Assembly: GCF_003610465.1 (NCBI RefSeq)
Contig: NZ_RAQI01000003.1
Span: 1 to 64,000 of the forward strand
Direction: 5' to 3'
Origin: Xenorhabdus ehlersii
GTDB taxonomy: Bacteria; Pseudomonadota; Gammaproteobacteria; Enterobacterales; Enterobacteriaceae
DNA length: 64,000 bases
Shown here piece after piece: positions 19,010 through 29,166 of this stretch. Each line of letters opens with the position of its first letter. Position 1 is the first letter of the stretch. The notes under the pieces are model-generated. The model saw only the letters and a list, made by a program, of their open reading frames with translations. It was not told the DNA's origin and ran no database searches. A program made the position numbers and the translations under genes.

Positions 19010-19660
19010 TCATCTTTCGTCGATGAGTTGGAATCCCAAGATCTGACAGAATTTTTCCACCAGAATGGGTTGTACATCTTCAATGGTCACTCCGGTGACG
19101 AAATCACTGAGTTGGATCATTTGCATTCCTGCATAACCACAAGGGTTTATGCGTAAAAATGGTTGTAAGTCCATTGCAATATTTAGTGCCAAACCGTGGA
19201 AAGAGCATCCTTTTCGGATACGCAACCCAAGGGAACATATTTTGTTACCTGCGACATAAACTCCGGGGGCATCTGGGCGAGCACATGATTCCACGCCAAA
19301 ATGTGCCAGCGTTGCGATTACGGTATTTTCGATTGAAGTGACCAATTGACGCACCCCAATTTTTGACCGTTTCAAGTCAATCAAAACATACATGACCTGC
19401 TGTCCGGGACCATGATAAGTGATCTGTCCCCCTCTATCTGACTGGACAACAGGGATATCACCCGGTGCAAGTATATGCTCAGCTTTGCCAGCCTGACCTT
19501 GCGTAAATACTTTTTCGTGTTGGACAAGCCAGATTTCATCAGGTGTTTCCGCTGTACGTTGCTCGGTGAACTGGTGCATGGCATCAGAAACCGGTTCGTA
19601 GGGCTGAATGCCTAACTGGCGTAAAATAACGGTGTTATGTTGCAATGGAAATTTCATCAT
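19010..19660 (-). CDS. lipB: Octanoyl-ACP:protein N-octanoyltransferase LipB
   Basis: A 216-residue cysteine/lysine acyltransferase that moves octanoate from ACP to lipoyl domains, the step before LipA. The catalytic dyad is visible as Lys140 ([11 protein letters not shown]) and Cys174 ([11 protein letters not shown]). The [15 protein letters not shown] loop is conserved. lipB lies directly before lipA; ybeF, which separates them in E. coli, is absent. Confidence 0.96.
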   Translation of the reverse strand: MMKFPLQHNTVILRQLGIQPYEPVSDAMHQFTEQRTAETPDEIWLVQHEKVFTQGQAGKAEHILAPGDIPVVQSDRGGQITYHGPGQQVMYVLIDLKRSKIGVRQLVTSIENTVIATLAHFGVESCARPDAPGVYVAGNKICSLGLRIRKGCSFHGLALNIAMDLQPFLRINPCGYAGMQMIQLSDFVTGVTIEDVQPILVEKFCQILGFQLIDER

Positions 19661-19828
19661 TCATTAACAAAAAGTGCCCGTCAGTATAACGCTGTAAGAT
19701 GATTCCCACCAGTTTGAGAATGCCTTAATACAATAATATTGTTAATTAGACGAATATATTTTTATTTTATATTATCATGGTTATATATTTTGACGATTTT
19801 CCCTTTAATCTCCTGTTTGAGCTAGCAG

Positions 19829-21289
19829 ATGGTCAAAAAAAACCAATTTCTGATTGTTGGGCATCTTTGTAGTTTTTTGGTGCTCCTTTACAGCCTCTCT
19901 ATGTTGCTGCCTACTTTTGTGGCTCTGTTTTATAAAGAAAAAAGTGTTTTTGCTTTTTTTGAGACATTTGTCATTGGCTTAGTTACAGGTGGAATAGGCT
20001 GGTATTTTACCCGTAAAATCAAGGCGCAGCCCAGTACGCAAGATGGATTTCTTATCATTGTGCTTTTTTGGTTGTTGTTCTCATTGCTCAGTGCCTTGCC
20101 TTTTGTGCTCGACAAAAGTTTAAATATTAATCTGGTGGATGCAATGTTTGAAGGGATATCTGGCATTACAACCACCGGAGCCACGGTATTGAATGATGTC
20201 TCAGCCCTGCCAAAGTCCGTGCTCTATTATCGCGCTCAGCTTAATTTTATTGGTGGCTTGGGTGTCATCGTCCTGGCCGTTGCCATCTTGCCTTTACTGG
20301 GGATTGGTGGTGCCAAATTATATCAATCAGAAATGCCTGGTCCTTTCAAAGAAGAACGGTTGACTCCACGGCTTGCGGACAGTGCTAAAAGTTTGTGGGT
20401 AGTATATTTATTGCTGGGCGGACTTTGTTCGGCCAGTTTTTGGGCCGCAGGAATGTCGTGGTTTGATGCTATCTGTCATGGGATCTCAACGGTTTCTTTG
20501 GGCGGATTTTCTACCCGCAATGAGAGTCTTGGCTATTACGACAGCGCCGCCATTGAAATGGTGGGAGGCATTTTTTCAGTTCTGTCAGCAGTCAACTTTA
20601 CGCTCTATTTTGTTGCTCTGACGCGCAGGAGTTTAAAGCCGCTGCTAAAAAATGCTGAACTGCAATTTTTCTTACTGGTACTGGCGGCGATAGTTGTCAT
20701 TATCTGGTTAGAATTATACCGTTCAGGCATGTATGGTGTGACAGAAGCCTTTGTTCACGGTTTTTTCATGACCAGTTCTATGATGACGGATAATGGTTTG
20801 GCGACTTCTGATTACGCTCAATGGCCTCCCCATACGATCTTGCTGTTGCTGGCAGTGAGTTTTTTTGGTGGCTGCGTAGGCTCAACGTGTGGAGGCATTA
20901 AAGCCCTCCGTTTTATGATCCTGGCAAAACAGAGTGTGAGTGAGATTAATCAGCTCATTCATCCAAATGCCATCTCGACGATTAAAATCGGAAAATCTGT
21001 GGTTCAGGAAAGAGTACTGCGCTCTGTCTGGGGGTTCTTCTTCCTCTATGTTTTTTTTAGTTGTTTCTTTATTTGGGCATTGAACTTGCTCGGTTATGAT
21101 TTGATGACTTCATTTGCCACTGTTGCTGCTTGTATTAATAACATGGGGATAGGATATGGCGCGACGGTGCAAGGCTTCGGCAATCTTGACCCTATAGCGA
21201 AATGGATGATGTGTGCGGCTATGTTATTGGGACGGTTGGAAATTTACCCAATACTGATTTTATGTTCAAAAGCGTTTTGGCGTTTTTGA
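19829..21289 (+). CDS. trkH: Trk-type potassium uptake protein TrkH
   Basis: A 486-residue K+ transporter of the TrkH/KtrB superfamily. Four pore loops with selectivity-filter segments can be seen: TTTGAT (residues ~114-119), SLGGFST, SMMTDNG and NNMGIGYG. The segment IGGLGVIVLAVAILPLLGIGGAKLYQSE and the C-terminal GRLEIYPILIL are typical. It normally works with the NAD-gated TrkA, which is not in this window. In E. coli trkH is far from lip genes; here it and the next gene interrupt lipB-ybeD on the opposite strand. Confidence 0.93.
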   Translation: MVKKNQFLIVGHLCSFLVLLYSLSMLLPTFVALFYKEKSVFAFFETFVIGLVTGGIGWYFTRKIKAQPSTQDGFLIIVLFWLLFSLLSALPFVLDKSLNINLVDAMFEGISGITTTGATVLNDVSALPKSVLYYRAQLNFIGGLGVIVLAVAILPLLGIGGAKLYQSEMPGPFKEERLTPRLADSAKSLWVVYLLLGGLCSASFWAAGMSWFDAICHGISTVSLGGFSTRNESLGYYDSAAIEMVGGIFSVLSAVNFTLYFVALTRRSLKPLLKNAELQFFLLVLAAIVVIIWLELYRSGMYGVTEAFVHGFFMTSSMMTDNGLATSDYAQWPPHTILLLLAVSFFGGCVGSTCGGIKALRFMILAKQSVSEINQLIHPNAISTIKIGKSVVQERVLRSVWGFFFLYVFFSCFFIWALNLLGYDLMTSFATVAACINNMGIGYGATVQGFGNLDPIAKWMMCAAMLLGRLEIYPILILCSKAFWRF

Positions 21290-21376
21290 GTGACAATTTT
21301 TCCCATTTATCATTTTTTGGACTGCTGATATTAAAAATATTGACGGTCGTTTCGGGGCATCCTTATTGATTTTAAT

Positions 21377-21395
21377 AGAAACAATTATCATTATT
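21377..21395 (+). promoter_or_regulatory. Candidate Fur box upstream of siderophore-interacting protein
   Basis: Read on the minus strand the site contains ATAATGATAAT, an exact match to the first eleven internal bases of the 19-bp Fur consensus; the other half is poor. It lies ~87 bases before the siderophore-interacting protein start, where iron control would be expected. Confidence 0.5.
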
Positions 21396-21481
21396 ATATT
21401 GATTTGAATTACCATCTGATCTAGGTTGTATAATATTTTATCAATCAAGAGAATAACAAACCTGTTTGTTAATATAATATT

Positions 21482-22405
21482 ATGTCTTCAACTTACTCTA
21501 TTTTTAACTTGTTCTTGAAAGAACGTATCACGGTATCACCCTCTATTTTGCGTTGTGTTTTCGAAGGTTCTGAAGTGCATAAAATGCGGCAGCATGCGCC
21601 CGATCAACGTATTAAGCTATTATTTCCTCAAGCAAGCAATCCTTCACTGCAAATAAAAGAGGGAAAAGACTGGTACAGTAACTACATGTTTATCCCTAAA
21701 GAAGAACGTCCTGTAATGAGAACATACACATTAAGGGCGCTACGCATCGAAGACAATGAGATGGATGTAGAGTTTGTCTTACATGGTAAAAATACGCCGG
21801 TATCCAATTGGTTGAAGCAGGCTAATCCAGGCGCTCCTTTACAGATTGTCGCCCCGAAAGTTGATTCCAATGCTGGCTCAATAAATGGGGCAGATGGTTG
21901 CGAGTGGAAGCCGCCAGCACAAGTCCGTCAGGTGTTGCTGATTGCTGATGAGACGGCTTTACCCGCGGCATTGGGTATCCTTGAGGAATTATCATTAAAT
22001 GAGAATCCTCCTGATGTACAGGCATTTTTTGAAGTTCCCAAGCAAGGGGATTGCATTAATATAGAGCAATTTAAATTCGCCAATGTATTTTGGTTGCCTC
22101 GTGAGGTTAAAGTTGGGTATGGATATGGTGAGCGCCTGCTGGAGGCAGTACGTGAGCATGTTATTTTGCCGGCGTCAGCACTTACTGAAGTGCAGTCCCT
22201 GACTGAAACTGTTTCACCAGACGGCACATTATGGGAAAGGGCTGAAAATGAAAATCAGGCTAACTGTTTTTATGCTTGGGTTGCAGCAGAATCATCTGCT
22301 GTAAAGAATCTACGCCGTTATTTGCTCCAAGAGCGTCATTTAGATCGAACATTAATTAATTTTATGGCGTATTGGGCTAAGTCTCCAAGAGATAACCATG
22401 CCTGA
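21482..22405 (+). CDS. Siderophore-interacting protein (ViuB/YqjH-like ferric-siderophore reductase)
   Basis: A 307-residue flavoprotein of the SIP family. The FAD-binding beta-barrel occupies residues ~1-140 with the family signature RTYTLRALR near residue 80 and EFVLHGKNTPVSNWL. A C-terminal NAD(P)H-type Rossmann domain follows (VLLIADETALPAALGILEEL; WVAAESSAVKNLRRYLLQE). Such proteins release iron from imported ferric siderophores in the cytoplasm. A Fur-like box lies upstream. It is on the same strand as trkH, 192 bases apart, likely its own transcript. Confidence 0.88.
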   Translation: MSSTYSIFNLFLKERITVSPSILRCVFEGSEVHKMRQHAPDQRIKLLFPQASNPSLQIKEGKDWYSNYMFIPKEERPVMRTYTLRALRIEDNEMDVEFVLHGKNTPVSNWLKQANPGAPLQIVAPKVDSNAGSINGADGCEWKPPAQVRQVLLIADETALPAALGILEELSLNENPPDVQAFFEVPKQGDCINIEQFKFANVFWLPREVKVGYGYGERLLEAVREHVILPASALTEVQSLTETVSPDGTLWERAENENQANCFYAWVAAESSAVKNLRRYLLQERHLDRTLINFMAYWAKSPRDNHA

Positions 22406-22430
22406 ATCTGACTAAATGTTTTTTTATTGA

Positions 22431-22460
22431 CAATGCGCTGACGTATAAATCAGCGCATTG
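22431..22460. terminator. Hairpin between convergent genes (SIP and ybeD)
   Basis: A perfect 11-bp stem CAATGCGCTGA / TCAGCGCATTG with an 8-nt loop, between two converging genes. Neither strand has a clean T run, so termination is likely but not certain. Confidence 0.5.
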
Positions 22461-22501
22461 TGTTTCAGCGAATTATATTTCAGTAAATTGTGATTGCACC
22501 A

Positions 22502-22765
22502 TTACAGCACAACGCGAACCAACTCCAGCTTACCTAACTCTTCATACAGCGTTTCAACTTGCTCAATATGTGTCGCATTGATGGTAATGGATACGGAATG
22601 GTAGTTACCCTTGCTGCTGGGTTTCACAACTGGAGAGTAATCGCCCGGGGCATGGCGTTGAACCACTTCAATAACATGATCCACCAGCTCAGGTTGAGCC
22701 AAACCCATCACCTTGTAGGTGAATGAGCAGGGGAACTCAAGTAGTTCATTTAATTTCGTTTTCAT
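22502..22765 (-). CDS. ybeD: DUF493 protein YbeD
   Basis: A small conserved protein of unknown biochemical role with an ACT-like ferredoxin fold in E. coli. The open frame begins at 22789, but the start at 22765 ([15 protein letters not shown]) follows AGGAGCGCC and gives 87 residues as in E. coli. The core [23 protein letters not shown] is nearly identical. It lies between dacA and lipB as in E. coli, although trkH and SIP have moved lipB away. Confidence 0.93.
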   Translation of the reverse strand: MKTKLNELLEFPCSFTYKVMGLAQPELVDHVIEVVQRHAPGDYSPVVKPSSKGNYHSVSITINATHIEQVETLYEELGKLELVRVVL

Positions 22766-22784
22766 GGGCGCTCCTAAAATATTT

Positions 22785-22814
22785 GCCACGGCATAATGGT
22801 TGATTTGCCGTGGC
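22785..22814. repeat. Hairpin between dacA and ybeD
   Basis: GCCACGGCA pairs with TGCCGTGGC across a 12-nt loop in the 85-base gap after dacA. It could attenuate read-through into ybeD; no good T run follows on the minus strand. Confidence 0.5.
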
Positions 22815-22874
22815 GTGATAATTTTTTTAACGATATCTAATTTAATATAGGCTCAATATCTGGCTTTCAAGAGA

Positions 22875-24083
22875 TCAGCCGAACCAGTGATGAAACATCA
22901 GTCGAATATAGTCGATCAGGCGGCTGAAGAAACCACCTTCTTTTACTTCCTGCATCACAACCAATGGGCGTTGTTCAATGGTTTTACCATCAAGCTGGAA
23001 GTTGATAGTTCCAACAACTTGATTTTTAGCAAGTGGTGCATGTAATTCGGTATTGTTCAATACATAGCTGGCTTTCAGGTCTTTCAAACGGCCACGGGGA
23101 ATAGTCAGGTAAACATTTTTGTCAACGCCCAGTTGGACTTTATCAGTGTCACCAAACCAAATTGGCTCTGACGCAAATTCTTTACCAACTTGCAGTGGTG
23201 AAACCGTTTCGAAGAAACGGAAGCCCCAGGTCAGTAACTTTTTGCTGTCGGTTTCACGTCCTTTGGAGGTTGGGCTGCCCATCACCGCAGAAATCAGGCG
23301 CATATTGCCTTCGGTAGCAGAAGCAACAAGGTTATATCCTGCGCCGCTGGTATGGCCTGTTTTAATGCCGTCGACATTCAGGCTCTGATCCCATAGCAAG
23401 CCATTACGATTAGGCTGATGAATATTGTTGTAAGTAAAGTCTTTTTCTTTGTAGATAGCGTATTCATCCGGAACATCGCGGATTAGTGCCTGGCCAATCA
23501 AAGCCATATCATGGGCAGAGCTGTATTGACCATTGGCATCCAAGCCATGAACGGTTTGAAAATGGGTATTTTTCAGTCCCAAACTTTGCACATACTGATT
23601 CATCAAACTGACGAACGCATCTTGGCTGCCTGCCACATAGTCTGCCATAGCAACACAGGCATCATTGCCAGATTGCAAGTTGATACCGCGGGAAAGCATA
23701 GCGACAGAAACTTGGTCACCGGGTTTTAAAAACATCAAAGATGAGCCTTTAAATACCGGATTACCCGTTGCCCAGGCATCTTTACCTACAGTAACGATAT
23801 CTTCCGTTTTGATTTTTCCTGATTTGATGGCCTGGCCAATGACGTAGCTGGTCATCATTTTGGTCAGACTTGCGGGATCGCGGCGGATATCTGCATTCTT
23901 TTCGGCTAATACCTTTCCTGAGTTGTAATCAATCAGAATATAGGCTTCTGAATCCAGTTCTGGTACACCGGGGATCATGGTTTTGAAATTATCATCCGCG
24001 TAGGCAGATGCGGAAACGCTGGCAGCCAGAACAATGCCTAACGTGGCTCTTTTAATAAAACGGGAAGTAACTATGTATTTCAT
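22875..24083 (-). CDS. dacA: D-alanyl-D-alanine carboxypeptidase DacA (PBP5)
   Basis: A 402-residue low-molecular-weight penicillin-binding protein that trims the terminal D-Ala of peptidoglycan side chains. A signal peptide covers residues 1-29 (cleaved after ASAYA). Catalytic motifs are SLTK (Ser72, Lys75), SGN and KTGHT. The C-terminal amphipathic helix ([16 protein letters not shown]) anchors it to the inner membrane. It follows rlpA as in E. coli. Confidence 0.97.
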   Translation of the reverse strand: MKYIVTSRFIKRATLGIVLAASVSASAYADDNFKTMIPGVPELDSEAYILIDYNSGKVLAEKNADIRRDPASLTKMMTSYVIGQAIKSGKIKTEDIVTVGKDAWATGNPVFKGSSLMFLKPGDQVSVAMLSRGINLQSGNDACVAMADYVAGSQDAFVSLMNQYVQSLGLKNTHFQTVHGLDANGQYSSAHDMALIGQALIRDVPDEYAIYKEKDFTYNNIHQPNRNGLLWDQSLNVDGIKTGHTSGAGYNLVASATEGNMRLISAVMGSPTSKGRETDSKKLLTWGFRFFETVSPLQVGKEFASEPIWFGDTDKVQLGVDKNVYLTIPRGRLKDLKASYVLNNTELHAPLAKNQVVGTINFQLDGKTIEQRPLVVMQEVKEGGFFSRLIDYIRLMFHHWFG

Positions 24084-24189
24084 GATTGATTAGATAACAT
24101 CCGTGAGAGAAGGATTGATAATAAATGATATAATAACAAATGAAAAAAAAGCTGACATTAAACAAAACCGGGTGCAGCAGATTTTATCT

Positions 24190-24217
24190 GCCTGCTGACA
24201 GGAAAATATCAGCAGGC
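24190..24217. terminator. Hairpin after rlpA
   Basis: GCCTGCTGA pairs with TCAGCAGGC over a 10-nt loop within the 176-base rlpA-dacA gap. The T run is poor. It probably marks the end of the mrd-rlpA transcript. Confidence 0.45.
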
Positions 24218-24259
24218 GGTGATGCTATTTATCGCGTTATCGTGATTGTGTTGCATGAA

Positions 24260-25183
24260 TCAGGGAGCAACAATAAACGAAGATTGCTGCATCTGATCTG
24301 TCAATTTCTTTTGCAATTCCATAGCTTGCTGGCGGTTATTGAATGGTCCTAGCTGAACGCGATAGACGCTACCAAATTGGAAAATGCGCCCTTGAACGTT
24401 AAAGCGCTGGCTCAATGACTGTTGCCATTCTTTGGCTTTTTGTTCAGCACTGATTGCACCTACTTGCACCATGTAACCGTTTGTTGATTCAGGTGCAGGT
24501 GTTGTAGTGGTTTGTTCAGCTGCTGGTTGTGGTTGCTTCTCTGTATTTTCGTCAGTAGAACTGCTTGTTACAGCAGGAGGCGTTGGTGATTGAGAACTAA
24601 GATTAGGTCTTTCAGGTAAAGCAAAGCTCTGTTTAACAATCGTTGATCCTTCTGTTCCCAAACCGGAAAGTGAGCCATCAGGTGAAATGAGAATACCATC
24701 CAATTTCACTTTGCTTTGTGGCATCAAATTGAGCCGTTCTGCTGCTGCATGAGATAATTCAATGATTTTTCCCGGCTTATTGTAAGGGCCTCGATCATTG
24801 ACTCTAACAATCATCATGCGTCCATTGCTTAAATTGGTGATACGAACATAACTTGGAATAGGCAGTGTCGGGTGCGCTGCCGCTAAAGCATAGGGACTTG
24901 CTCGTTCACCAATTGCTGTCAGTTTTCCATTGGTTTCTTCACCGAACCAACTGGCATAGCCTGTCTGGGTAAAGTGAGCAGGATCTTGCACTATGTGATA
25001 GGTTTGCCCATCCCGCTGATAATCACGGTTGGCACTTGGATGGTAAGGCTCATATTGAGGCTCCGCCCCCAAAACATCACGAGTTGGAACTGGGGGAAGA
25101 GAAGTTGTCCGATCGCTACCTGTTGTGGTACAACCTGATATCAATACAGCTACGATGCTAAGTATAAGCCACTGTTGACGCAT
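24260..25183 (-). CDS. rlpA: Septal-ring lytic transglycosylase RlpA (lipoprotein)
   Basis: A 307-residue outer-membrane lipoprotein. The lipobox LISGC lies at residues ~14-18. A double-psi beta-barrel domain follows (TGYASWFGEETNGKLTAIGERASPYAL.. VRVNDRGPYNKPGKIIELSHAAA), then a Pro/Thr/Gln-rich linker, and a C-terminal SPOR domain (NGYMVQVGAISAEQKAKEW) that binds denuded septal glycan. It is shorter than E. coli RlpA (~362 residues), mostly in the linker. Confidence 0.94.
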   Translation of the reverse strand: MRQQWLILSIVAVLISGCTTTGSDRTTSLPPVPTRDVLGAEPQYEPYHPSANRDYQRDGQTYHIVQDPAHFTQTGYASWFGEETNGKLTAIGERASPYALAAAHPTLPIPSYVRITNLSNGRMMIVRVNDRGPYNKPGKIIELSHAAAERLNLMPQSKVKLDGILISPDGSLSGLGTEGSTIVKQSFALPERPNLSSQSPTPPAVTSSSTDENTEKQPQPAAEQTTTTPAPESTNGYMVQVGAISAEQKAKEWQQSLSQRFNVQGRIFQFGSVYRVQLGPFNNRQQAMELQKKLTDQMQQSSFIVAP

Positions 25184-25195
25184 GAAACTTCTTCC

Positions 25196-26320
25196 TCATA
25201 AGCTTTTGGACAATAATTTACGATGCGTGTGTATCGACATGATAATGCCGAACCCCGCCATTAGGACAATTAATGCTGATCCCCCATAACTAATCAACGG
25301 TAGAGGAACACCGACTACCGGCAGGATACCGCTTACCATGCCGATATTGACAAAAACATAGACAAAGAAAATCAGTACCAACCCTCCGACCATGACTCGG
25401 CCAAAAGTATTCTGCGCCTTGGTTGCAATAAACAATCCACGCATAATAACCAGCAAGTAGAGTACGAGCAAAACCAGGACGCCAATTAACCCCAGCTCTT
25501 CCGACAGAACAGCGAAAATAAAGTCGGTATGTCGCTCTGGCAGGAATTCCAACTGCGATTGAGTGCCTTGCAACCAGCCTTTTCCAAACATTCCCCCTGA
25601 GCCAATAGCAATTTTGGACTGAATGATATGGTAGCCTTTGCCCAATGGATCACTTTCTGGATCTAATAGCATCATAACGCGGGCGCGTTGGTAATCATGC
25701 ATCAGGAAGAACCACAAAATTGGGATGAAACAGGCAAGCAGTAAAACGGCAATGCCAATGAGTTTCCAATTCATTCCTGCTAGAAATAGGATGAATATCC
25801 CAGAAGCGGCAATCAGAATAGATGTGCCTAAATCGGGTTGTGCTGCTACCAGTAGAGTAGGAACAAAGATCAAAACCAGCGCAATGCCCGTATTTTTCAG
25901 CGAAGGTGGACAGAGATCTCGATTCATAAAGCGAGCCACCATCAAAGGTACAGCGATTTTGGCAATTTCTGACGGCTGGAAACGTACAATGCCCAGATCC
26001 AACCAGCGCTGCGCTCCTTTACTAATCTGTCCAAAAACATCAACGAAGATAAGTAGAACAACACAGACAATATAGAGATAAGGTGCCCAATTTTCGTACA
26101 TACGTGGAGGAACCTGAGCCAAGACAAGCATCATTATAAGACCCATGATGACCTGCCCTATCTTTCGCTCCATCATATCAATGTCTTGCCCACTGGCGCT
26201 CCACATAATGAAAAGGCTGTAGACCAGTAATGCCAGAACGCATAGCAGTAATGGAATATCTATATGTAATCGGGTCCAGAAAGGAACCTTGTTTGATGAG
26301 TCTGTCATGGTGTTACTCAA
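25196..26320 (-). CDS. mrdB: Peptidoglycan glycosyltransferase RodA (MrdB)
   Basis: A 374-residue SEDS-family membrane enzyme that polymerises glycan strands of the lateral wall with PBP2. About ten membrane helices. Family signatures are [33 protein letters not shown] (with the conserved aspartate) and the C-terminal [22 protein letters not shown]. It lies 4 bases after mrdA, so the two are probably translationally coupled. Confidence 0.96.
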   Translation of the reverse strand: MSNTMTDSSNKVPFWTRLHIDIPLLLCVLALLVYSLFIMWSASGQDIDMMERKIGQVIMGLIMMLVLAQVPPRMYENWAPYLYIVCVVLLIFVDVFGQISKGAQRWLDLGIVRFQPSEIAKIAVPLMVARFMNRDLCPPSLKNTGIALVLIFVPTLLVAAQPDLGTSILIAASGIFILFLAGMNWKLIGIAVLLLACFIPILWFFLMHDYQRARVMMLLDPESDPLGKGYHIIQSKIAIGSGGMFGKGWLQGTQSQLEFLPERHTDFIFAVLSEELGLIGVLVLLVLYLLVIMRGLFIATKAQNTFGRVMVGGLVLIFFVYVFVNIGMVSGILPVVGVPLPLISYGGSALIVLMAGFGIIMSIHTHRKLLSKSL

Positions 26321-26324
26321 TTAA

Positions 26325-28253
26325 TTAGTTTCTGTTCTGGATCGCTTGATTTACTCCTGTCTCCGCAGAGGAGCTGGCAGGAGAGGTGTTTTTGTTATCC
26401 CTGAGTAAAATATGATCCAGAATTTGACGAACAATAGTGCCAACAGGCGGCCCAGAGCCACCATTTTCAAGAATGATGGAAACGGCAACCGTCGGGTTGT
26501 CATAGGGCGCAAAGGCAATCATCAGTTTATGGTCACGTAGATGTTCAGCAAGTTTACTCGCATTGTAGGTTTCATAACTGAAAACCTGAGCAGTACCTGA
26601 TTTAACGGCCGCTTTATATGGCGTACCGGCAAAGGCTCTGCGCGCTGTACCATTTGGGGCATTGGCAACACCATACATGCCATCTTTAGCAATTTCCCAA
26701 TACCCAGAATGAATATCCCCAATAGGTTCGCTGGTTGGCGACTGGTAAGGTTGCATTTCGCCATTGACACGAGTATTCATCAAGAAATGGGGTGTTTTCA
26801 CTACTCCATCGTTAATCAAGATCATTAAGGCTTTTACCATCTGCATAGGCGTTGCAGTCCAGTATCCTTGACCGATACCAACGGAAATCGTATCGCCTTG
26901 ATACCACGGTTTTTTATAGCGCTTGAGTTTCCATTCACGGGTAGGCATATTGCCGGGATTTTCTTCTTTCAGATCGATACCAGTAAATTGACCATAGCCG
27001 AATTTTGTCATCCATTCAGACAGTTTATCGATACCCATATCATAGGCGACTTGATAGAAAAAAGTATCCGCTGATTCAACAATCGATTTATGCACATTCA
27101 GTTTGCCATGTCCCCAGCGTTTCCAATCACGGTAACGTTTTTCTGAGCCTGGCAGTTGCCACCAACCAGGATCATTGATTGTTGTATTCTTGGTGATGAC
27201 ATCACTACTGAGGGCTGCAACGGCAATAAAAGGTTTCACTGTTGATGCTGGTGGGTAAGCACCTTGTGTGGCACGGTTAATTAAGGGGCGATTGGGGTCA
27301 TTGAGCAGAGATTTATAGTCCTGACTCGAAATACCATCGACAAACAGATTCGGATCATAGCTTGGATTGGATACCATAGCTAAAACCTCCCCTGTACGCG
27401 GATCGGTAACAACAACACCTGCGCGGCTGGTCGTCAGTATCTCTTCAATATAGGTTTGTAACTCTAAGTCGATTGACAGGTAAATATCTTTGCCAGCTTG
27501 TGGTGGTTGTTCATGTAGCTGGCGGATCACTTTACCGCGGTTGTTGACTTCGACTTCTTCATAACCCGGTTTGCCATGCAGGATAGATTCGTAATAACGT
27601 TCAATACCCAGTTTTCCGATATCGTGGGTAGCTGCGTAGTCTGCAAGAATACCTTCTTTTTCTAGTCGTTCTACATCCTTGTCGTTGATTTTGGCAACAT
27701 AGCCGATCACATGGGTGAGAGCGGAGCCGTAAGGGTAATAGCGACGTTGGTAGCCCTTGATTTCTAATCCCGTAAAGCGATATTGATTGACGGAGAACCG
27801 AGCAACCTGAACTGGGGTTAATGATGTTTTTAGAGGAATAGAGGTAAAACGGCGTGCGCGTTGACGCTCTTTTTTGAAGGTTTCAATATCTTCATCAGTC
27901 AGTCCAACGACGGAGCGCAGTTCATTTAATGTCTTATCAAGGTCAGTGACTTTTTGTGGCACGATTTCTAACTGATAAATAGTTCGGTTAGCTGCCAGCG
28001 GTGTGCCATTACGGTCATAAATGATGCCCCTGCTCGGGGCTATGGGAACAAGCTTAATACGATTTCCATTCGATCGGGTCTGGTAATCTTCGTGGCGTGT
28101 AATCTGGAGATGATAAAGATTGGCAAATAGGATGCCTGTTAAAATAATAATGCCCATAAACGCCACGAATGCGCGGCGTATGAATAAGGCCGATTCAGCC
28201 GAATGATCGCGAAAAGGGGTTCGTTGATTCTTCATCCCATTGCCAGAATTCAC
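26325..28253 (-). CDS. mrdA: Penicillin-binding protein 2 (peptidoglycan transpeptidase MrdA)
   Basis: A 642-residue class B PBP for cell elongation. An N-terminal membrane anchor (residues ~28-48) precedes a dimerisation/pedestal domain (residues ~60-250). The transpeptidase domain has the active-site STVK (Ser337, Lys340), SADTFFYQ (the SxD/N motif) and KSGTAQ. It forms the core of the elongasome with RodA, encoded next. Confidence 0.97.
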   Translation of the reverse strand: MNSGNGMKNQRTPFRDHSAESALFIRRAFVAFMGIIILTGILFANLYHLQITRHEDYQTRSNGNRIKLVPIAPSRGIIYDRNGTPLAANRTIYQLEIVPQKVTDLDKTLNELRSVVGLTDEDIETFKKERQRARRFTSIPLKTSLTPVQVARFSVNQYRFTGLEIKGYQRRYYPYGSALTHVIGYVAKINDKDVERLEKEGILADYAATHDIGKLGIERYYESILHGKPGYEEVEVNNRGKVIRQLHEQPPQAGKDIYLSIDLELQTYIEEILTTSRAGVVVTDPRTGEVLAMVSNPSYDPNLFVDGISSQDYKSLLNDPNRPLINRATQGAYPPASTVKPFIAVAALSSDVITKNTTINDPGWWQLPGSEKRYRDWKRWGHGKLNVHKSIVESADTFFYQVAYDMGIDKLSEWMTKFGYGQFTGIDLKEENPGNMPTREWKLKRYKKPWYQGDTISVGIGQGYWTATPMQMVKALMILINDGVVKTPHFLMNTRVNGEMQPYQSPTSEPIGDIHSGYWEIAKDGMYGVANAPNGTARRAFAGTPYKAAVKSGTAQVFSYETYNASKLAEHLRDHKLMIAFAPYDNPTVAVSIILENGGSGPPVGTIVRQILDHILLRDNKNTSPASSSAETGVNQAIQNRN

Positions 28254-28271
28254 GGTGTCAGGTTACCCAAT

Positions 28272-28742
28272 TTATTCCCGATGATAAGGGTGGTTAGTAG
28301 TGATGCTCCACGCCCGATAAAGACTCTCCGCAACCAGAACTCGTACAAGAGGATGCGGCATGGTTAAAGGAGAAAGTGACCAGCTTTGTTCCGCGGCTGC
28401 TTTGCAGGCAGGGGCCAAACCTTCAGGGCCTCCAATTAACAGGCTGACATTTCTGCCATCCAGCTTCCAGCGTTCAAGCTGTTGTGCCAATTGTGGGGTA
28501 TCCCAACGAGAGCCAGGAATATCCAGAGTCACAATACGATTACCTTTACCAACGGCAGCCAGCATCTGTTCACCTTCTTTTTCCAGAATGCGCTTGATGT
28601 CAGCATTTTTGCCTCGTTTTCCCGCTGGAATTTCAATAAGCTCAAAAGGCATATCCTTGGGAAAACGATTCAAATAATCCATAAAGCCGGTCTGTACCCA
28701 GTCCGGCATTTTTGTTCCTACAGCAACCAGTTGTAACTTCAA
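28272..28742 (-). CDS. rlmH: 23S rRNA pseudouridine1915 N3-methyltransferase RlmH
   Basis: A 156-residue SPOUT methyltransferase made of little beyond the knot. SAM-site loops: [13 protein letters not shown] and [25 protein letters not shown]; the C-terminus HPYHRE reaches into the active site. It modifies pseudouridine 1915 of 70S ribosomes. It lies 2 bases after rsfS. Confidence 0.97.
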   Translation of the reverse strand: MKLQLVAVGTKMPDWVQTGFMDYLNRFPKDMPFELIEIPAGKRGKNADIKRILEKEGEQMLAAVGKGNRIVTLDIPGSRWDTPQLAQQLERWKLDGRNVSLLIGGPEGLAPACKAAAEQSWSLSPLTMPHPLVRVLVAESLYRAWSITTNHPYHRE

Positions 28743-28744
28743 AC

Positions 28745-29062
28745 TCAGCTCCAGAGTTTTTCCAGTTCGTACATACGGCGGCTGTCTTCTTGCATTACAT
28801 GGACCATGATTTCGCCGAGATCGACGACTATCCAGTCTGAAATGCCTTGCCCTTCAACACCTAAAGGCATAATGCCGGCTTGGCGACAGTCATCCACCAG
28901 ATTATCTGCCACAGACATCAGATGGCGATTTGATGTTCCTGTGCAGATAACCATGCAGTCAGTAATGCTGGATTTTCCACGAACGTCTATAGAAACAATA
29001 TCTTGTGCTTTGGAATCTTCAAGTTTATCAATAACAAATTGTTGTAGTTCTGTGCCTTGCAA
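28745..29062 (-). CDS. rsfS: Ribosomal silencing factor RsfS
   Basis: Binds ribosomal protein uL14 and blocks subunit joining during starvation. The frame is open to 29119, but a TTG at 29062 is preceded by AAAGGTGAT and aligns with the E. coli N-terminus (MQGKALQDFVIDK; here [13 protein letters not shown]), giving the E. coli length of 105 residues. Conserved core: [22 protein letters not shown] and [16 protein letters not shown]. It lies between nadD and rlmH. Confidence 0.93.
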   Translation of the reverse strand: MQGTELQQFVIDKLEDSKAQDIVSIDVRGKSSITDCMVICTGTSNRHLMSVADNLVDDCRQAGIMPLGVEGQGISDWIVVDLGEIMVHVMQEDSRRMYELEKLWS

Positions 29063-29166
29063 AAGGATCACCTTTATTTCATAAAATTGGTTGGGTAACG
29101 CAGAATAATAGCATGCCAATCTCTATAAAAGTAAGCGAGTTGGCTGCAAATCACCGCATAGTTTCG

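Noticed and set aside
24140..24352. 70-codon plus-strand ORF in the rlpA-dacA gap
   Set aside because: Its second half is antisense to rlpA and its first half covers the hairpin; no convincing ribosome site or family.
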